This document shows positions 49,266 through 58,746 of a stretch of 64,000 nt of DNA, in pieces (position 1 is the stretch's first letter; each line of letters opens with the position of its first letter). Location: NCBI RefSeq assembly GCF_036013645.1, contig NZ_CP107869.1, forward strand, positions 1,302,001 through 1,366,000, written 5' to 3'. This DNA is from Streptomyces sp. NBC_00490. Its GTDB lineage: Bacteria; Actinomycetota; Actinomycetes; Streptomycetales; Streptomycetaceae. The position numbers were made by a program, and so were the translations under genes. A model generated the notes under the pieces. It made no database searches and was not told the origin of the DNA. It worked only from the letters and a program-made list of their open reading frames with translations.

Positions 49266-49781
49266 TCAGATACCGAAGGGTGCCGCGTAGCGGACCGTGC
49301 CGCTGGGCAGCGGGTGTGCCACGTCGAGGGCGAGGGCCATCATGGCCTCGTCCGGGACGTCGAGGGTGATGCGGATGCCGTGCGCCGAGGCCCGCGTGAA
49401 GCCGAAGCGTGGATAGTACGGCGGGTGTCCGAGGACGGTGACGAAGCGCTCGCCCCTCATCCCGGCCGCATCGAGCGCGGCCCGGATGGCCGCCGACCCG
49501 GCACCGGTGTTCTGGTACTCGGGCAGTACGGCGACGGGGCCCAGGCACAGGGCCGGGGTGTCGTCGATGTGGCAGCGGGTCATCAGCGCGTGGCCGACGA
49601 CTGTGCCGTGCTGGTCGGTGACGACGAGGGACAGGCCGTCGATCCAGGCGCTGTCGGTGCGGAGGGCCTCGACGAGATCGGCCTCCAGCGGGGTGTCGAA
49701 GGCCGCCAGGTCGATCTCGCGGATGGCGGGGACGTCGGCGCCGGTCTCGGCGCGCGTGATCCAGTCGATGCGCATGCTCAT
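49266..49781 (-). CDS. GNAT family N-acetyltransferase
   Basis: A 171-residue GNAT of the YhbS-like group: IREIDLAAFDTPLEADLVEAL, then CLGPVAVLPEYQNTGAGSAAIRAALDAA (acetyl-CoA motif with Q/NTGAG in place of R/QGxGxG) and VLGHPPYYPRFGFTRASAHGI. Substrate unknown. It may be preceded by a short in-frame-coupled ORF. It faces the SDR gene across a strong terminator. Confidence 0.87.
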   Translation of the reverse strand: MSMRIDWITRAETGADVPAIREIDLAAFDTPLEADLVEALRTDSAWIDGLSLVVTDQHGTVVGHALMTRCHIDDTPALCLGPVAVLPEYQNTGAGSAAIRAALDAAGMRGERFVTVLGHPPYYPRFGFTRASAHGIRITLDVPDEAMMALALDVAHPLPSGTVRYAAPFGI

Positions 49782-49868
49782 GACGGGATGGGGATCCGTT
49801 TCATGGTGGTGTTCGTGTGGGTGACACCTCGCGAGCTCACGCTCCCGGCGAGGCAGCTCCGGTGGAGG

Positions 49869-49937
49869 TCAGACCGTCGCCCGGGACGTGAGGAAGGTCC
49901 GGGCGCTGCGCGCGGCAGTGGCCTTGAGCGCGGTCAT
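49869..49937 (-). CDS. Possible 22-residue small ORF
   Basis: ATG 49937 follows a strong GGGGAGG site (9-15 bases upstream) and the ORF begins MTALKATAARSARTFLTS, ending after 22 codons. It lies between the nitrobindin-like gene and the GNAT gene on the same strand, in a 209-base gap. Basic, no cysteines. It could be a small protein, a leader peptide or chance; no hairpin follows it closely. Confidence 0.3.
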   Translation of the reverse strand: MTALKATAARSARTFLTSRATV

Positions 49938-49990
49938 CGACCTCGCCTCCCCGCATTCCTCGACTCGGGCACACACGAACGCGGGCGAGC

Positions 49991-50515
49991 CTACCGCTTG
50001 CGGTGCAGGGTCGCGGAGAGATGGTGCTGCAAGGGCCGGCCGACCGCCGCGAGGTCGTGGACGAAGGTGAGCGTGTCGTCGGTCAGGGTGTAGCGGCGGC
50101 GGGTGGCGGTGACGTCCTTGGCAGTGGGGGTGAGGGCCACGTCGTGGGTGGAGAGGTCGACGGCGCCGTCCGCCGCCTGCCCGACCGCGATCTCCGCGAT
50201 GCCGGTCGGCTGGGTGATCAGCGCCTCCACCCTGCCGTCGGGCTGAAGTCGCCACCAGCCGCTCTCCCGGGCCGCCGGCCGCAGGGGCGCCCCGTCGCCG
50301 TCGAGCAGCCAGGCCCTGGCCTCGTAGCGGAGGAAGGGACGCCCGTCGTGACTGAAGGTGACCTCCTGCGCATACCTGAAGTCCCCGGCGAGCGTGGGAT
50401 ACCCGCCCTCGCCCCGCCCGTGCCACGTCCCCAGGAAGCCGAGCACGGGTGCGAGCAGCGCGTGCGGAACGGGCGCCGCATCGGGGCCGCTGCCGTCGGG
50501 GTAGGGGATGTCCAT
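49991..50515 (-). CDS. Nitrobindin-like FABP-family haem-binding protein
   Basis: A 174-residue beta-barrel of the DUF1794/FABP-like family. The signature [15 protein letters not shown] (28-42) corresponds to the nitrobindin GxWxGxGxGxYPT motif. It continues with [20 protein letters not shown] and a C-terminal [13 protein letters not shown] that carries the His expected to ligate haem. ATG 50515 is used, as the protein then begins close to the family start. Members bind haem b and detoxify peroxynitrite. No regulator or haem gene is adjacent. Confidence 0.88.
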   Translation of the reverse strand: MDIPYPDGSGPDAAPVPHALLAPVLGFLGTWHGRGEGGYPTLAGDFRYAQEVTFSHDGRPFLRYEARAWLLDGDGAPLRPAARESGWWRLQPDGRVEALITQPTGIAEIAVGQAADGAVDLSTHDVALTPTAKDVTATRRRYTLTDDTLTFVHDLAAVGRPLQHHLSATLHRKR

Positions 50516-50758
50516 GTGCGCTCCTGAGGTTCGTGCCGGTGCCGGGTGAGAGCCTAGGCCGCCCGCCCAGCTGTCCCGGCCCCACGCGCCCACCCACGTC
50601 GGCCGATTCGTCCGTGGCCGGATCTCGTCCGTGAGTGACCAAAGTGAACCTGTGATAGTTCAGAGTTCATCGGTTACTGACGGTAAGTGCTTGCTTTACC
50701 CGGCTTTTACCCGTAGACCTGCTCCATCAGCAGCCGTGACTCTGGGGGGAGTTGGCTT

Positions 50759-51652
50759 ATGGAAGGCACGGTTGACGGGTTTCGCTATGGCGTCGTGACG
50801 CCGGTGGCGGCCTATCTCATGGCCTGTCTGGGAGGGGCGCTCGGACTGCGCTGCATCGTCCGGTCCCTGCTCAACGACCAGTCGTGGAAACCCGGTTGGC
50901 TGGCGCTGGGCGCCGCGTCGATCGGTTGCGGTATCTGGACGATGCACTTCATCGCCATGATCGGCTTCCAGGTCGAGGAGACGAGGATCCGCTACGACGT
51001 GGGTCTGACCCTCCTCAGCCTCGCCGTGGCGGTCATCGTGGTCGGCATCGGTGTGTTCATCGTCGGTTACCGCGGCGCCGGCACCGCCAACCTGGCGCTG
51101 GCGGGCACGGTCACCGGACTCGGCGTGGCCGCGATGCACTACCTGGGCATGTACGCGATGCGGCTCAACGGCGCGGTCAACTACGACGTGTTGACGGTCG
51201 CCCTGTCCATCCTGATCGCCATCGTCGCCGCCAGCGCGGCACTGTGGGCCGCCGTCACCATCCGGGGGTTCATGACGAGCCTCGGGGCCAGTCTCATCAT
51301 GGGCGTGGCCGTGTCCGGTATGCACTACACGGCGATGGCCGCGGTCAGCGTCCATGTGCACGGCACGACCGGCGGCACCTGGGACGGCGAATCGACCTCC
51401 TCGCTGCTCCTGCCGATGCTGCTGGGACCGGTCATCTTCCTCGTACTCGCCGGCGTGGTCGTGATGTTCGACCCCCTGCTCGTCATGGGCGACAGCAACG
51501 GGAACCGCCCCACCTCCCGCCGACGCCCCGCCGAGCCGCCCGCCGAGGAACCGGCCGCACCACAGCACAGGTCGGCCTTCGACCCGCCCGCGGCCCGCCC
51601 GCACGCCCGGCAGCACCCGTACGAGGCATCGCACCGCACCGGCGACTGGTGA
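50759..51652 (+). CDS. MHYT-domain membrane signalling protein
   Basis: A 297-residue membrane protein with seven hydrophobic segments and the repeated MHYT motif: WTMHFIAM, AAMHYLGMYAM and SGMHYTAMAAV. MHYT domains are proposed to coordinate copper and sense O2, CO or NO. Here the domain stands alone with a proline/arginine-rich cytoplasmic tail (about 245-297) and no GGDEF/EAL output. GGGGGAG precedes the ATG. It may signal through the tail to a partner. Confidence 0.9.
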   Translation: MEGTVDGFRYGVVTPVAAYLMACLGGALGLRCIVRSLLNDQSWKPGWLALGAASIGCGIWTMHFIAMIGFQVEETRIRYDVGLTLLSLAVAVIVVGIGVFIVGYRGAGTANLALAGTVTGLGVAAMHYLGMYAMRLNGAVNYDVLTVALSILIAIVAASAALWAAVTIRGFMTSLGASLIMGVAVSGMHYTAMAAVSVHVHGTTGGTWDGESTSSLLLPMLLGPVIFLVLAGVVVMFDPLLVMGDSNGNRPTSRRRPAEPPAEEPAAPQHRSAFDPPAARPHARQHPYEASHRTGDW

Positions 51653-51743
51653 CCGGCACCACCCGCCAACAGCCCCTCACCCCCGCGGCGTTCACGTGCG
51701 ACAGGACGGCCCTCCCCCTGCTCGGCCTCCGCCGGCCCATTGT

Positions 51744-51749
51744 TACGGT
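51744..51749 (+). promoter_or_regulatory. -10 box giving a leaderless metallophosphoesterase mRNA (candidate)
   Basis: TACGGT ends 6 bases before GTG 51756. Confidence 0.4.
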
Positions 51750-51755
51750 GCACCG

Positions 51756-53258
51756 GTGTCTGACTCATCACGCGATACCGCCGAGGGCGCCGGCTGGGGC
51801 GCCGCAGAACCCGGCGCGTACGAGCGGCTGATGCCGCCCAAGGTCGAGAAGCTCTCGTGGCTCGACCCGCGGACCCTGTGGGCGGCCCGCAACGGCGTGC
51901 TGGCCTCCTGGTTCGGGGACCCCACCGGCCGTACCCGCAGCCGTTGGGTGGCCCAGCGGGCGGCGGCCGGAGCGCCCGCGGACAAGGTGATCCGGCGGGA
52001 CGACCCGGACCGGTTCTCCTTCATGGTGATCGGCGACACCGGAGAGGGCGACGCGCCCCAGTACGCCGTCGTTCCCGGCTTCCTGAAGGTCAGTCAGGAC
52101 ACCCGTTTCTCCGTCGTCGCCAGTGACGTGATCTACCCGGTGGGCAGCGCCGACGACTACGACACGAAGTTCTTCCGCCCGTACCGGGACTATCCGGCGC
52201 CCATATACGCGATACCGGGCAACCACGACTGGTACGAGGACCTCGGCGCGTTCATGCGCGTCTTCTGCGCCGACACCCCGGCCCTCACCCCCGAGCCCGG
52301 GCCACGCCCCCTCAGCCGGGCCTGGCTGCGCTCCCTGCTCTGGCACCGGCCGAACACGCACGACGGACAACGCCTGGACCAGGCACGGCGGTTGCGTTCC
52401 GCGAGCGGGCAACAGGCGGACCAGCCCGGCCCGTACTGGGCGATCGACGCCGGACCGGTGCGGATCATAGGCATCGACACCGGACTGCTGGGGACGATCG
52501 ACGCCGAGCAGGGCGCGTGGCTCCGCGAGGTGTCCCAGGGCCCGCGCCCGAAGATCCTCATCACCGGCTCGCCCCTGTACGTGGACGGCGAGCACCACCC
52601 GTGCCCCATCGACGGGGGCGGCACGGTCGACGACATCGTCCGCGACCCTGAGCACCACTACGTCGCGGCGATAGGCGGCGACATCCACAACTACCAGCGC
52701 TACCCCGTCGACGTGGACGGCCGCACCATCCAGTACGTCGTCTCGGGAGGCGGCGGTGCCTTCATGCACGCCACCCACACCATCCCGCGCGTCTCCGTCG
52801 CGAACGTCACGGAGCAGGACTTCCGCTGCTATCCGCTGCGCGGCGACTCCCTCGCCTTCTACAGCACCCTGTACGGGCGCCGGATGCGGCTGCGCCGCTT
52901 CTTCACCCTCACCGAGGCCGACGCGGCGGCCGTGATCGCCGAGCGCCTGGGCATCCCCCTGACCCGCTCCCCGGGCCGGCCCGCCCGTGTCACCTTCCGC
53001 ACCCGTCTGGTCGCCAGTCTGCTGGGCGCGGGCGGCCGCCCCGACCGCACCTCGCGGTTCCGGCTCCCGGTCCGCAAGATCTACACCCAGCTGTTCTCCC
53101 CCAGCTCCGCGACCTACAGCCCGCCGTTCTTCAAGTGCTTCCTGCGCCTGGACGTCACCCCGGAGACGATCCGACTGCGCTGCCACGCGGCCACGGGCAA
53201 TCTCCGCCAGGAGCTGGACCCGCCGGTCGAGGACGAGGTCACCATCCCGCTGATCTGA
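51756..53258 (+). CDS. Metallophosphoesterase
   Basis: A 500-residue calcineurin-like phosphoesterase. Metal motifs in order: FMVIGDTGEGD, SDVIYPVGSADDY, AIPGNHDWYEDL and, later, ITGSPLYV and GGDIHNYQRYPV. The C-terminal 130 residues form an extra beta-rich domain (YSPPFFKCFLRLDVTPETIRLRCHAATGN). No signal peptide or membrane helix, so cytosolic. The substrate is unknown. Starting at GTG 51756 gives the natural N-terminus and follows a -10 box by 6 bases. Confidence 0.9.
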   Translation: MSDSSRDTAEGAGWGAAEPGAYERLMPPKVEKLSWLDPRTLWAARNGVLASWFGDPTGRTRSRWVAQRAAAGAPADKVIRRDDPDRFSFMVIGDTGEGDAPQYAVVPGFLKVSQDTRFSVVASDVIYPVGSADDYDTKFFRPYRDYPAPIYAIPGNHDWYEDLGAFMRVFCADTPALTPEPGPRPLSRAWLRSLLWHRPNTHDGQRLDQARRLRSASGQQADQPGPYWAIDAGPVRIIGIDTGLLGTIDAEQGAWLREVSQGPRPKILITGSPLYVDGEHHPCPIDGGGTVDDIVRDPEHHYVAAIGGDIHNYQRYPVDVDGRTIQYVVSGGGGAFMHATHTIPRVSVANVTEQDFRCYPLRGDSLAFYSTLYGRRMRLRRFFTLTEADAAAVIAERLGIPLTRSPGRPARVTFRTRLVASLLGAGGRPDRTSRFRLPVRKIYTQLFSPSSATYSPPFFKCFLRLDVTPETIRLRCHAATGNLRQELDPPVEDEVTIPLI

Positions 53259-53340
53259 TCGCGGCGGCGGGGAACATCGCGGGCCCTGATCAAGTTGCCC
53301 CAGCTGTACGACGTCGATCGGTGCTCACCTGGAGGAGCCG

Positions 53341-54369
53341 GTGCCCCCCACCTCTCGCCCGTTGCGCAAGCTGGGCTTCTTGACCATCGGTCTCTTCGAC
53401 GACGCGGATCCGCGCCGCGGCCACGAGTCCACGCTGGAGATCATCGAGCTGGGCGAGCGGCTCGGCTTCGACAGCGCCTGGCTGCGCCACCGGCACCTCC
53501 AGTACGGCATCTCCTCCCCGGTCGCCGTCATGGCGGCCGCCTCGCAGCGCACGAGCCGTATCGAACTCGGCACCGCGGTCATCCCGCTCGGCTGGGAGAA
53601 CCCGCTGCGGCTGGCCGAGGACCTGGCGACGGTCGACCTCCTGTCCGGCGGCCGGATCAACCCGGGCGTGAGCGTGGGCCCGCCCATGCACTACGACCAG
53701 GTCAAGGGTGCGCTCTACCCGGACACCGCCGACGTCGAGGACTTCTCCTACGAGCGGGTGCGGCGGCTGCTGGACCTCGTACGCGGCAAGCCGGCGACCG
53801 ACTTCAGCGGCGTCGAGGGCTTCGAGGTGTTCTCCAACCGGGTGCAGCCGCACTCCCCCGGCCTGGGCCGACGCCTCTGGTACGGCGGCGGCAGCCTGAG
53901 TTCGGCGCGCTGGGCCGGTGAGCACGGCATGAACTTCCTGACCAGCAGCGTCGTCAAGGCCGAAGCCCCGGAGGAGACAACGGACTTCGCCCAGATCCAG
54001 CTCTCCCACATCCGGGCGTTCCGTGACCACCACCCCGACGGCGAGGCCGCTCGCGTCTCCCAGGGCCTGGTCGTCATCCCCACCGACTCGGCCACACCCG
54101 AACAGCGGGCGCGGTACGAGGAGTACGCGGCGAAGCGCACCCCTCGCACGACGTCGCCGCAGGGCCCGGCCCGTCTGATGTTCGCGCCGGACATCGTCGG
54201 CACCTCGGCCGAGATCGCCGAACGGCTGCACGCGCACGTCGCGTTCCGCGAGGTCGACGAGGTCGCCTTCGCGCTGCCGTTCACCTTCGACCACGAGGAC
54301 TACGTGCAGATCCTCACGGACATGGCCACGCGGCTCGGACCTGCGCTCGGCTGGCAACCGTCCGCCTGA
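53341..54369 (+). CDS. LLM-class flavin-dependent oxidoreductase
   Basis: A 342-residue luciferase-like TIM barrel: GFLTIGLFDDADPRRGHESTLEIIELGERLGFDSAWLRHRHLQYG, ELGTAVIPLGWENPLRLAEDLATVDLLSGGRINPGVSVG, LWYGGGSLSSARWAGEHGMNFLTS. It would use FMNH2 (or F420). GGAGGAG precedes the GTG start. Flavin reductase partner and substrate are not evident. Confidence 0.92.
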   Translation: MPPTSRPLRKLGFLTIGLFDDADPRRGHESTLEIIELGERLGFDSAWLRHRHLQYGISSPVAVMAAASQRTSRIELGTAVIPLGWENPLRLAEDLATVDLLSGGRINPGVSVGPPMHYDQVKGALYPDTADVEDFSYERVRRLLDLVRGKPATDFSGVEGFEVFSNRVQPHSPGLGRRLWYGGGSLSSARWAGEHGMNFLTSSVVKAEAPEETTDFAQIQLSHIRAFRDHHPDGEAARVSQGLVVIPTDSATPEQRARYEEYAAKRTPRTTSPQGPARLMFAPDIVGTSAEIAERLHAHVAFREVDEVAFALPFTFDHEDYVQILTDMATRLGPALGWQPSA

Positions 54370-54387
54370 CACGGACCCGTCCAGAAG

Positions 54388-54424
54388 GCGGCGCCCGGCC
54401 GGTCCGACAGCGGCAGGGCGCCGC
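54388..54424. terminator. Hairpin between LLM gene and the sensor kinase
   Basis: GCGGCGCCC (54388-54396) and GGGCGCCGC (54416-54424), a perfect 9-bp stem with a 19-base loop, between convergent genes. Confidence 0.5.
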
Positions 54425-54457
54425 GCGGGCGGTGCGTGTCCGCCTCTTCCGAATCCC

Positions 54458-56260
54458 CTACTCCGCGGGCGTCGGCACCCACCACACCAACGCGGTGCCG
54501 CCGTCCGGCAAACGGCTCAACTCCAGCTCCCCGCCCAGCTGCTGGGCCCGTTCCGCCATGTTGCGCAACCCGCTGCGACGGCCCTCGGACGGGATGCCGA
54601 CGCCGTCGTCGGAGACGGTGAGGCGCACATGGCGGGAGTCCTCCGTGAGCACGACGTCGGCGCGACCGGCCCGCGCGTGCCGGGCGATATTGGTGAGCGC
54701 CTCGGAGAGCACCGCCACCACATGGTCGGCGATCTCGCGCGACACCCGGGTGTCCAGCAACCCCTCCATGCGCACGCTGGGCGCGAAGCCCAGCACCGGC
54801 GCCGCCTCGCCCGCCATCCGCACCGCACGTGCCCGCAGACCGGCGCCGCCGACACCCCCGCGCGCCCGCAGGCCGAAGATCGTCGACCTGATGATCTTGA
54901 TGGTCTCGTCGAGGTCGTCCACCGCGCGCACCACGCGCTCGGAGGCCTCGGGGTGATCGATGAAGCGGCCCACGCTCTGCAGGGTCATGCCCGTGGCGAA
55001 CAGCCGCTGGATCGCCAGGTCATGCAGGTCACGGGCGATGCGGTCGCGGTCCTGGAGCACCGCGACCTCCTCGGCGTCCGCGCGCCGCTCCGCCAGCTCG
55101 ATCGCGACCGCCGCCTGCGCGGCGAAGCCCTTCAGCGGCTCGATCTCCTTGCCGGAGAACACCGCCCGGCCCCGCTCACGGACCAGCAGGACCACACCCC
55201 GGACAGCCCCGGGGTCCGTTCCGATGGGGACCGCCACGGCCGGGCCGAGCCCGGCGAACCCGCCGGACCCCGTCGACATCCGTTCGTCGTGGGACACGTC
55301 GCCGCTGGTGACCGGGGTGCCGGCGGCGAAGGCCGCACCGATGAGGTTGTCCTTGCCGGGCACCACCAGACCCCGGTGTGTGTCCGCGTCCGTCCCGACC
55401 GCGAGTTCCAGCACGAGGGAGTCGGTGTCCGCCATCGGCACCGCGACCACGGCCAGTGCCGCGCCGGTGATCTCGCGGGCCCGGTCGGCGATCAGCCGCA
55501 GGACCTCGCCCTGCTCGCCACCGGACATCAGCGTGTGGGTGATCTCCGCGTTCGTCCGGAGCCAACGCTCCCGTAGCCGGGACTCCTCGTACAGGCGGGC
55601 GTTGTCGATGGCGACCCCGGCCGCCACGGCCAGCGTCGACGTCACCGAGACGTCCTCCTCGTCGAACTGCGCCCCGCCCCGTTTCTCGGTGAGGTAGAGA
55701 TTGCCGAAGACCTGGTCGCGCACCCGGATGGGAACACCGAGGAAGGTGTTCATCGGCGGGTGGTTGGGCGGGAAGCCATAGGACGCCGCGTGTTCGGAGA
55801 TCTTCGCCAGGCGCAGTGGCTCGGGATGGCGGATCAGCTCCCCGAGGATGCCGTGTCCCTCCGGGAAGGGGCCGATCCGGGCGATCTGCTCCTCGGCGAC
55901 CCCGACCGTGTGGAAGGCCGACAGCCGCCTGCCGTCCGGGCCGATCACCCCCAGGGCGGCGTACTCCGCGTCGACCAGCACCGCGGCGGCCTCGACGATG
56001 CTGTGCAGCGCCTGCTCCAGGTCCAGCTCCCGGCCGACGGAGAGCACCGCTTCCAGCAGGCTGTGCACCCGGTCGCGGGTGCCGCGGGCCGCGTCGATCC
56101 GGGCCTGCAGCTCCTCCAGCAGCTCGTCCAGCCTCAGCTGCGGCAGCCGTACACGGGCCTCCCGGGACTCTTCGGAGCCTCCCACCTGCGTCTCCTCCGA
56201 TCCCCTGGCCGCACGGACGCCGCCCGCTCCGGTACCGCTCACGGTATCGGCCCCCCTCAT
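54458..56260 (-). CDS. DevS/DosS-like GAF sensor histidine kinase
   Basis: A 600-residue soluble kinase with two GAF domains (about 60-210 and 235-395). The first has GFPPNHPPMNTFLGVPIRV, the segment conserved in the haem-binding GAF of mycobacterial DevS/DosT, so it likely senses O2, NO, CO or redox through haem. The HisKA_3 box is RIARDLHDLAIQRLFATGM; the ATPase domain has LSEALTNIARHARA and DDGVGIPSEGRRSGLRNMAERA. No membrane helix. It heads a dormancy-like block and is divergent from hmp; its partner is probably the DevR-like regulator at 62315. Confidence 0.9.
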   Translation of the reverse strand: MRGADTVSGTGAGGVRAARGSEETQVGGSEESREARVRLPQLRLDELLEELQARIDAARGTRDRVHSLLEAVLSVGRELDLEQALHSIVEAAAVLVDAEYAALGVIGPDGRRLSAFHTVGVAEEQIARIGPFPEGHGILGELIRHPEPLRLAKISEHAASYGFPPNHPPMNTFLGVPIRVRDQVFGNLYLTEKRGGAQFDEEDVSVTSTLAVAAGVAIDNARLYEESRLRERWLRTNAEITHTLMSGGEQGEVLRLIADRAREITGAALAVVAVPMADTDSLVLELAVGTDADTHRGLVVPGKDNLIGAAFAAGTPVTSGDVSHDERMSTGSGGFAGLGPAVAVPIGTDPGAVRGVVLLVRERGRAVFSGKEIEPLKGFAAQAAVAIELAERRADAEEVAVLQDRDRIARDLHDLAIQRLFATGMTLQSVGRFIDHPEASERVVRAVDDLDETIKIIRSTIFGLRARGGVGGAGLRARAVRMAGEAAPVLGFAPSVRMEGLLDTRVSREIADHVVAVLSEALTNIARHARAGRADVVLTEDSRHVRLTVSDDGVGIPSEGRRSGLRNMAERAQQLGGELELSRLPDGGTALVWWVPTPAE

Positions 56261-56368
56261 GCGTCACGGCACGGGAACGGGGGCGGTGCCATCGGCCCCT
56301 AAGCCGCCCGCCGTGGGCCGAGCGGCCTGGGAAGGGAACCGGTCGGCCCCGCCCGGGAGCGCGGAACC

Positions 56369-56382
56369 GGGACCTTCGTCCC
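56369..56382. promoter_or_regulatory. DevR/DosR-type box between sensor kinase and hmp
   Basis: GGGAC-CTTC-GTCCC, a perfect palindrome with the half-sites and 4-bp spacing of the DosR box (GGGAC-N4-GTCCC). Two similar looser elements lie at 56285-56299 (GGTGCCATCGGCCCC) and 56390-56404 (GGTGCCGATGGTCCC). They could serve both divergent genes. Confidence 0.5.
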
Positions 56383-56533
56383 CGATCACGGTGCCGATGG
56401 TCCCTCGCCTCCCCGCACCACCCCGAAGAGGCCGATATGCCGGATTTCCCCTTGCTATACAGGGGCTGCCGCCACGCGATCAGCGTCCGTCGGTTCCCGC
56501 TTTCCCCGCCCCGTCCCAGCCCTGGGAGGCTTC

Positions 56534-57736
56534 ATGCTGTCCGCCGAGTCCACCGCCGCCGTGAAGGCCACACTGCCCGCCGTGGCCGGGGCGCTCGACG
56601 CGATCACCACCCGGTTCTACACCACGATGTTCCGCGACCGGCCCGAGTTGCTGGACGGGATGTTCAACCGCGGCAACCAGGCCGACGGCACCCAGCAACG
56701 GGCACTGGCCGGCTCGATCGCCGGCTTCGCCGCCGCCCTCGTCGACGACCCCGGCACCAGGCCGGACGCCCTGCTGGCGAGGATCGCCCACAAGCACACC
56801 GCGGTCGGGGTCACCGACGCGCACTACACGATCGTCCACAAGTACCTCTTCGGCGCGATAGCCGAGGTCCTCGGCGACGCGGTCACCCCGCAGGTGGCCG
56901 AGGCCTGGGACGAGGTCTACTGGCTGATGGCCGGTGCCCTGATCGCCCAGGAGGCCCGCCTCTACCAGGAGGCGGGGGTGACGCCGGGCGAGATCTGGCG
57001 GCCGTGGACCGTCGTCGAGCGCCACGAGGACACCACGGACGTGACCTCCTTCCTGCTGCGTCCCGCGGACGGCCGACCCGCCCCGGCGGCGAAGGCGGGA
57101 CAGTACGTCAGCGTCCGGACCCGCATGCCGGACGGCGTGCACCAGGTGCGCCAGTACAGCCTGTCCGCGGACCCCGGCGGCGACCTGCGCCGCATCACGG
57201 TCAAACGGGTCGCGGGGACGGACACCGCCCCGGACGGCGAGGTGTCGCATCTGCTGCACCGCACGGTGCGCCCCGGGGACGAACTGACCCTCTCGGCGCC
57301 CTGCGGCGACGTCTCCCTCGACGAGGCCGACACACCACTGGTCCTCGTCTCCGCGGGCATCGGCTGCACCCCCATGGTCGGCATGCTCGCCCACCTCGCC
57401 GCAACCGGCTCCACCCGCCGGGTCCTCGTCCTGCACGCGGACACCGCCCCGGCCGCACACGCCCTGCGCGCCGAGACGCGTGATCTGGCGGACCGGCTGC
57501 CGTACGCGGCGACCGAGTTCTGGTACGAGCGGCCCGGCCCCGCCGAACCCGACGCGCACACCGGTCTGATGGACCTCACCGGTCTGGACGTACCGACCGA
57601 CGCCACCGTGTACCTGTGCGGCCCCCTGCCCTTCATGCGCACGATCCGCACCCGGCTGCTGAGCCTCGGCATCCCCGCACACCACATCCACTACGAGGTG
57701 TTCGGCCCCGACCTGTGGCTGCCCGACACGGCCTGA
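56534..57736 (+). CDS. hmp: Flavohaemoglobin, nitric oxide dioxygenase
   Basis: A 400-residue flavohaemoprotein. Globin domain 1-145: Tyr29 (FYTTMF), Gln54/55 (GTQQRAL) and proximal His88 in IAHKHTAVGV. FAD domain with RQYSLS (206-211) and NAD domain with GIGCTPMVGML. The enzyme converts NO and O2 to nitrate using NADH. It is divergent from the DevS-like kinase, consistent with joint control by hypoxia/NO. RBS GGGAGG lies 6 bases before the ATG. Confidence 0.95.
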   Translation: MLSAESTAAVKATLPAVAGALDAITTRFYTTMFRDRPELLDGMFNRGNQADGTQQRALAGSIAGFAAALVDDPGTRPDALLARIAHKHTAVGVTDAHYTIVHKYLFGAIAEVLGDAVTPQVAEAWDEVYWLMAGALIAQEARLYQEAGVTPGEIWRPWTVVERHEDTTDVTSFLLRPADGRPAPAAKAGQYVSVRTRMPDGVHQVRQYSLSADPGGDLRRITVKRVAGTDTAPDGEVSHLLHRTVRPGDELTLSAPCGDVSLDEADTPLVLVSAGIGCTPMVGMLAHLAATGSTRRVLVLHADTAPAAHALRAETRDLADRLPYAATEFWYERPGPAEPDAHTGLMDLTGLDVPTDATVYLCGPLPFMRTIRTRLLSLGIPAHHIHYEVFGPDLWLPDTA

Positions 57737-57769
57737 CCACCTAGCCCGTGCTGGTGGTCCACGCCTCCC

Positions 57770-58672
57770 TCACATCCTGTGCCGTCGGTCCTCGGCCGCG
57801 CCCATGCGTTCGGGCACGATGGCGACCGGGCAGGCGGAGTGGTGCAGTACTCCATGCGCCACCCGGCCCAGTTGGAGCCCGAAGTGGCGTTGATGGCGCC
57901 GGGCTCCGATGACCAGGAGGTCGGCGTCGCGCGAGGCGTTCACCAGTGCGGTCCGGGTGTGGCCCTCGACCGTGCGGCGGCGCAACTCGACATCGGCCGG
58001 GGCGTCCTGGAGCGCCGCTTCGAGTTCCTCGGCCGCCCGCTGTTCGTGCAGCCTGGCGGGCTCTCCGGCGAGCAGCGGATGGCCGGCGGATTCGTGCGCG
58101 GGGCACCGCCAGGCCCGTACGGCCTCCACCGGCACCCCACGCCGCCGAGCCTCCTCGTAGGCGAAGACCACCGCTGCCGAGCCCATCGGTTTCTCCGCGA
58201 CCCCGACGACGACACGACCGTGCGTGCCGGTCCGGGCCTGGTTGTCATGGCTGCCCCGCACGACGATCATCGGGCAGTGCGCGTGACCCGCCACGGTCAA
58301 GCTCACCGAACCCGACAGAGCCTCGGCGATGCCGCTGCGGCCTCGGCTGCCCGTCACCAGCAGCGAGGCGCTCCTGCTCTCCCTCACCAGCACGTACTCG
58401 GGCTCCTCGGCCACCACCTCGGTGGAGATCTTCACGTCGGGCCCGCGGCTGTGGGCACGACGGGCCGCGGTCTCGACGATGCCCTCGGCCCGCGACCACT
58501 CATACGGCTCGCCCTGGTCCTCGGCGAGCCGGGCGCCCTCGTACCGCTCCCACAGCGAGGCGTACACGAGGCGCAGCGGCGCCCCGCGCCGGACGGCCTC
58601 GTCGACGGCCCAGTCCACGGCGCGCAGGCCCGGCTCGGAGCCGTCCACGCCGACGACGACCGGCAGGTCCAT
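57770..58672 (-). CDS. Universal stress protein, tandem Usp domains
   Basis: A 300-residue double-Usp protein. Domain 1 (1-143): VVVGVDGSEPGLRAVDWAVDEAVRRG and the ATP-binding GSRGRSGIAEALSGSVS. Domain 2 (150-300): VVVGVAEKPMGSAAVVFAYEEARRRG and a modified loop GARRHQRHFGLQLGRVAHGVLHHSACPVAIVPE. GGTGAGGG precedes the ATG. It is 74 bases downstream of a second Usp gene and probably shares its transcript. Tandem Usp proteins are typical members of DevR-type dormancy regulons in actinobacteria. Confidence 0.95.
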   Translation of the reverse strand: MDLPVVVGVDGSEPGLRAVDWAVDEAVRRGAPLRLVYASLWERYEGARLAEDQGEPYEWSRAEGIVETAARRAHSRGPDVKISTEVVAEEPEYVLVRESRSASLLVTGSRGRSGIAEALSGSVSLTVAGHAHCPMIVVRGSHDNQARTGTHGRVVVGVAEKPMGSAAVVFAYEEARRRGVPVEAVRAWRCPAHESAGHPLLAGEPARLHEQRAAEELEAALQDAPADVELRRRTVEGHTRTALVNASRDADLLVIGARRHQRHFGLQLGRVAHGVLHHSACPVAIVPERMGAAEDRRHRM

Positions 58673-58746
58673 CGCCCTCACCTTCCCGTTCCGAGGTCGC
58701 ATCGGATCACTCGGGTGCGTCCGGCCGCTGGCATGGCTGCTCCTCC

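Noticed and set aside
49778..49804. Eight-codon ORF MKRIPIPS overlapping the GNAT start by ATGA
   Set aside because: The arrangement could give translational coupling, but there is no good ribosome-binding site and such short overlaps arise easily by chance.
56285..56404. GGTGCCATCGGCCCC and GGTGCCGATGGTCCC as firm DevR/OsdR boxes
   Set aside because: Their symmetry is imperfect and spacing differs by one base from the DosR design, so they are mentioned only as weak candidates beside the perfect GGGAC-N4-GTCCC site.
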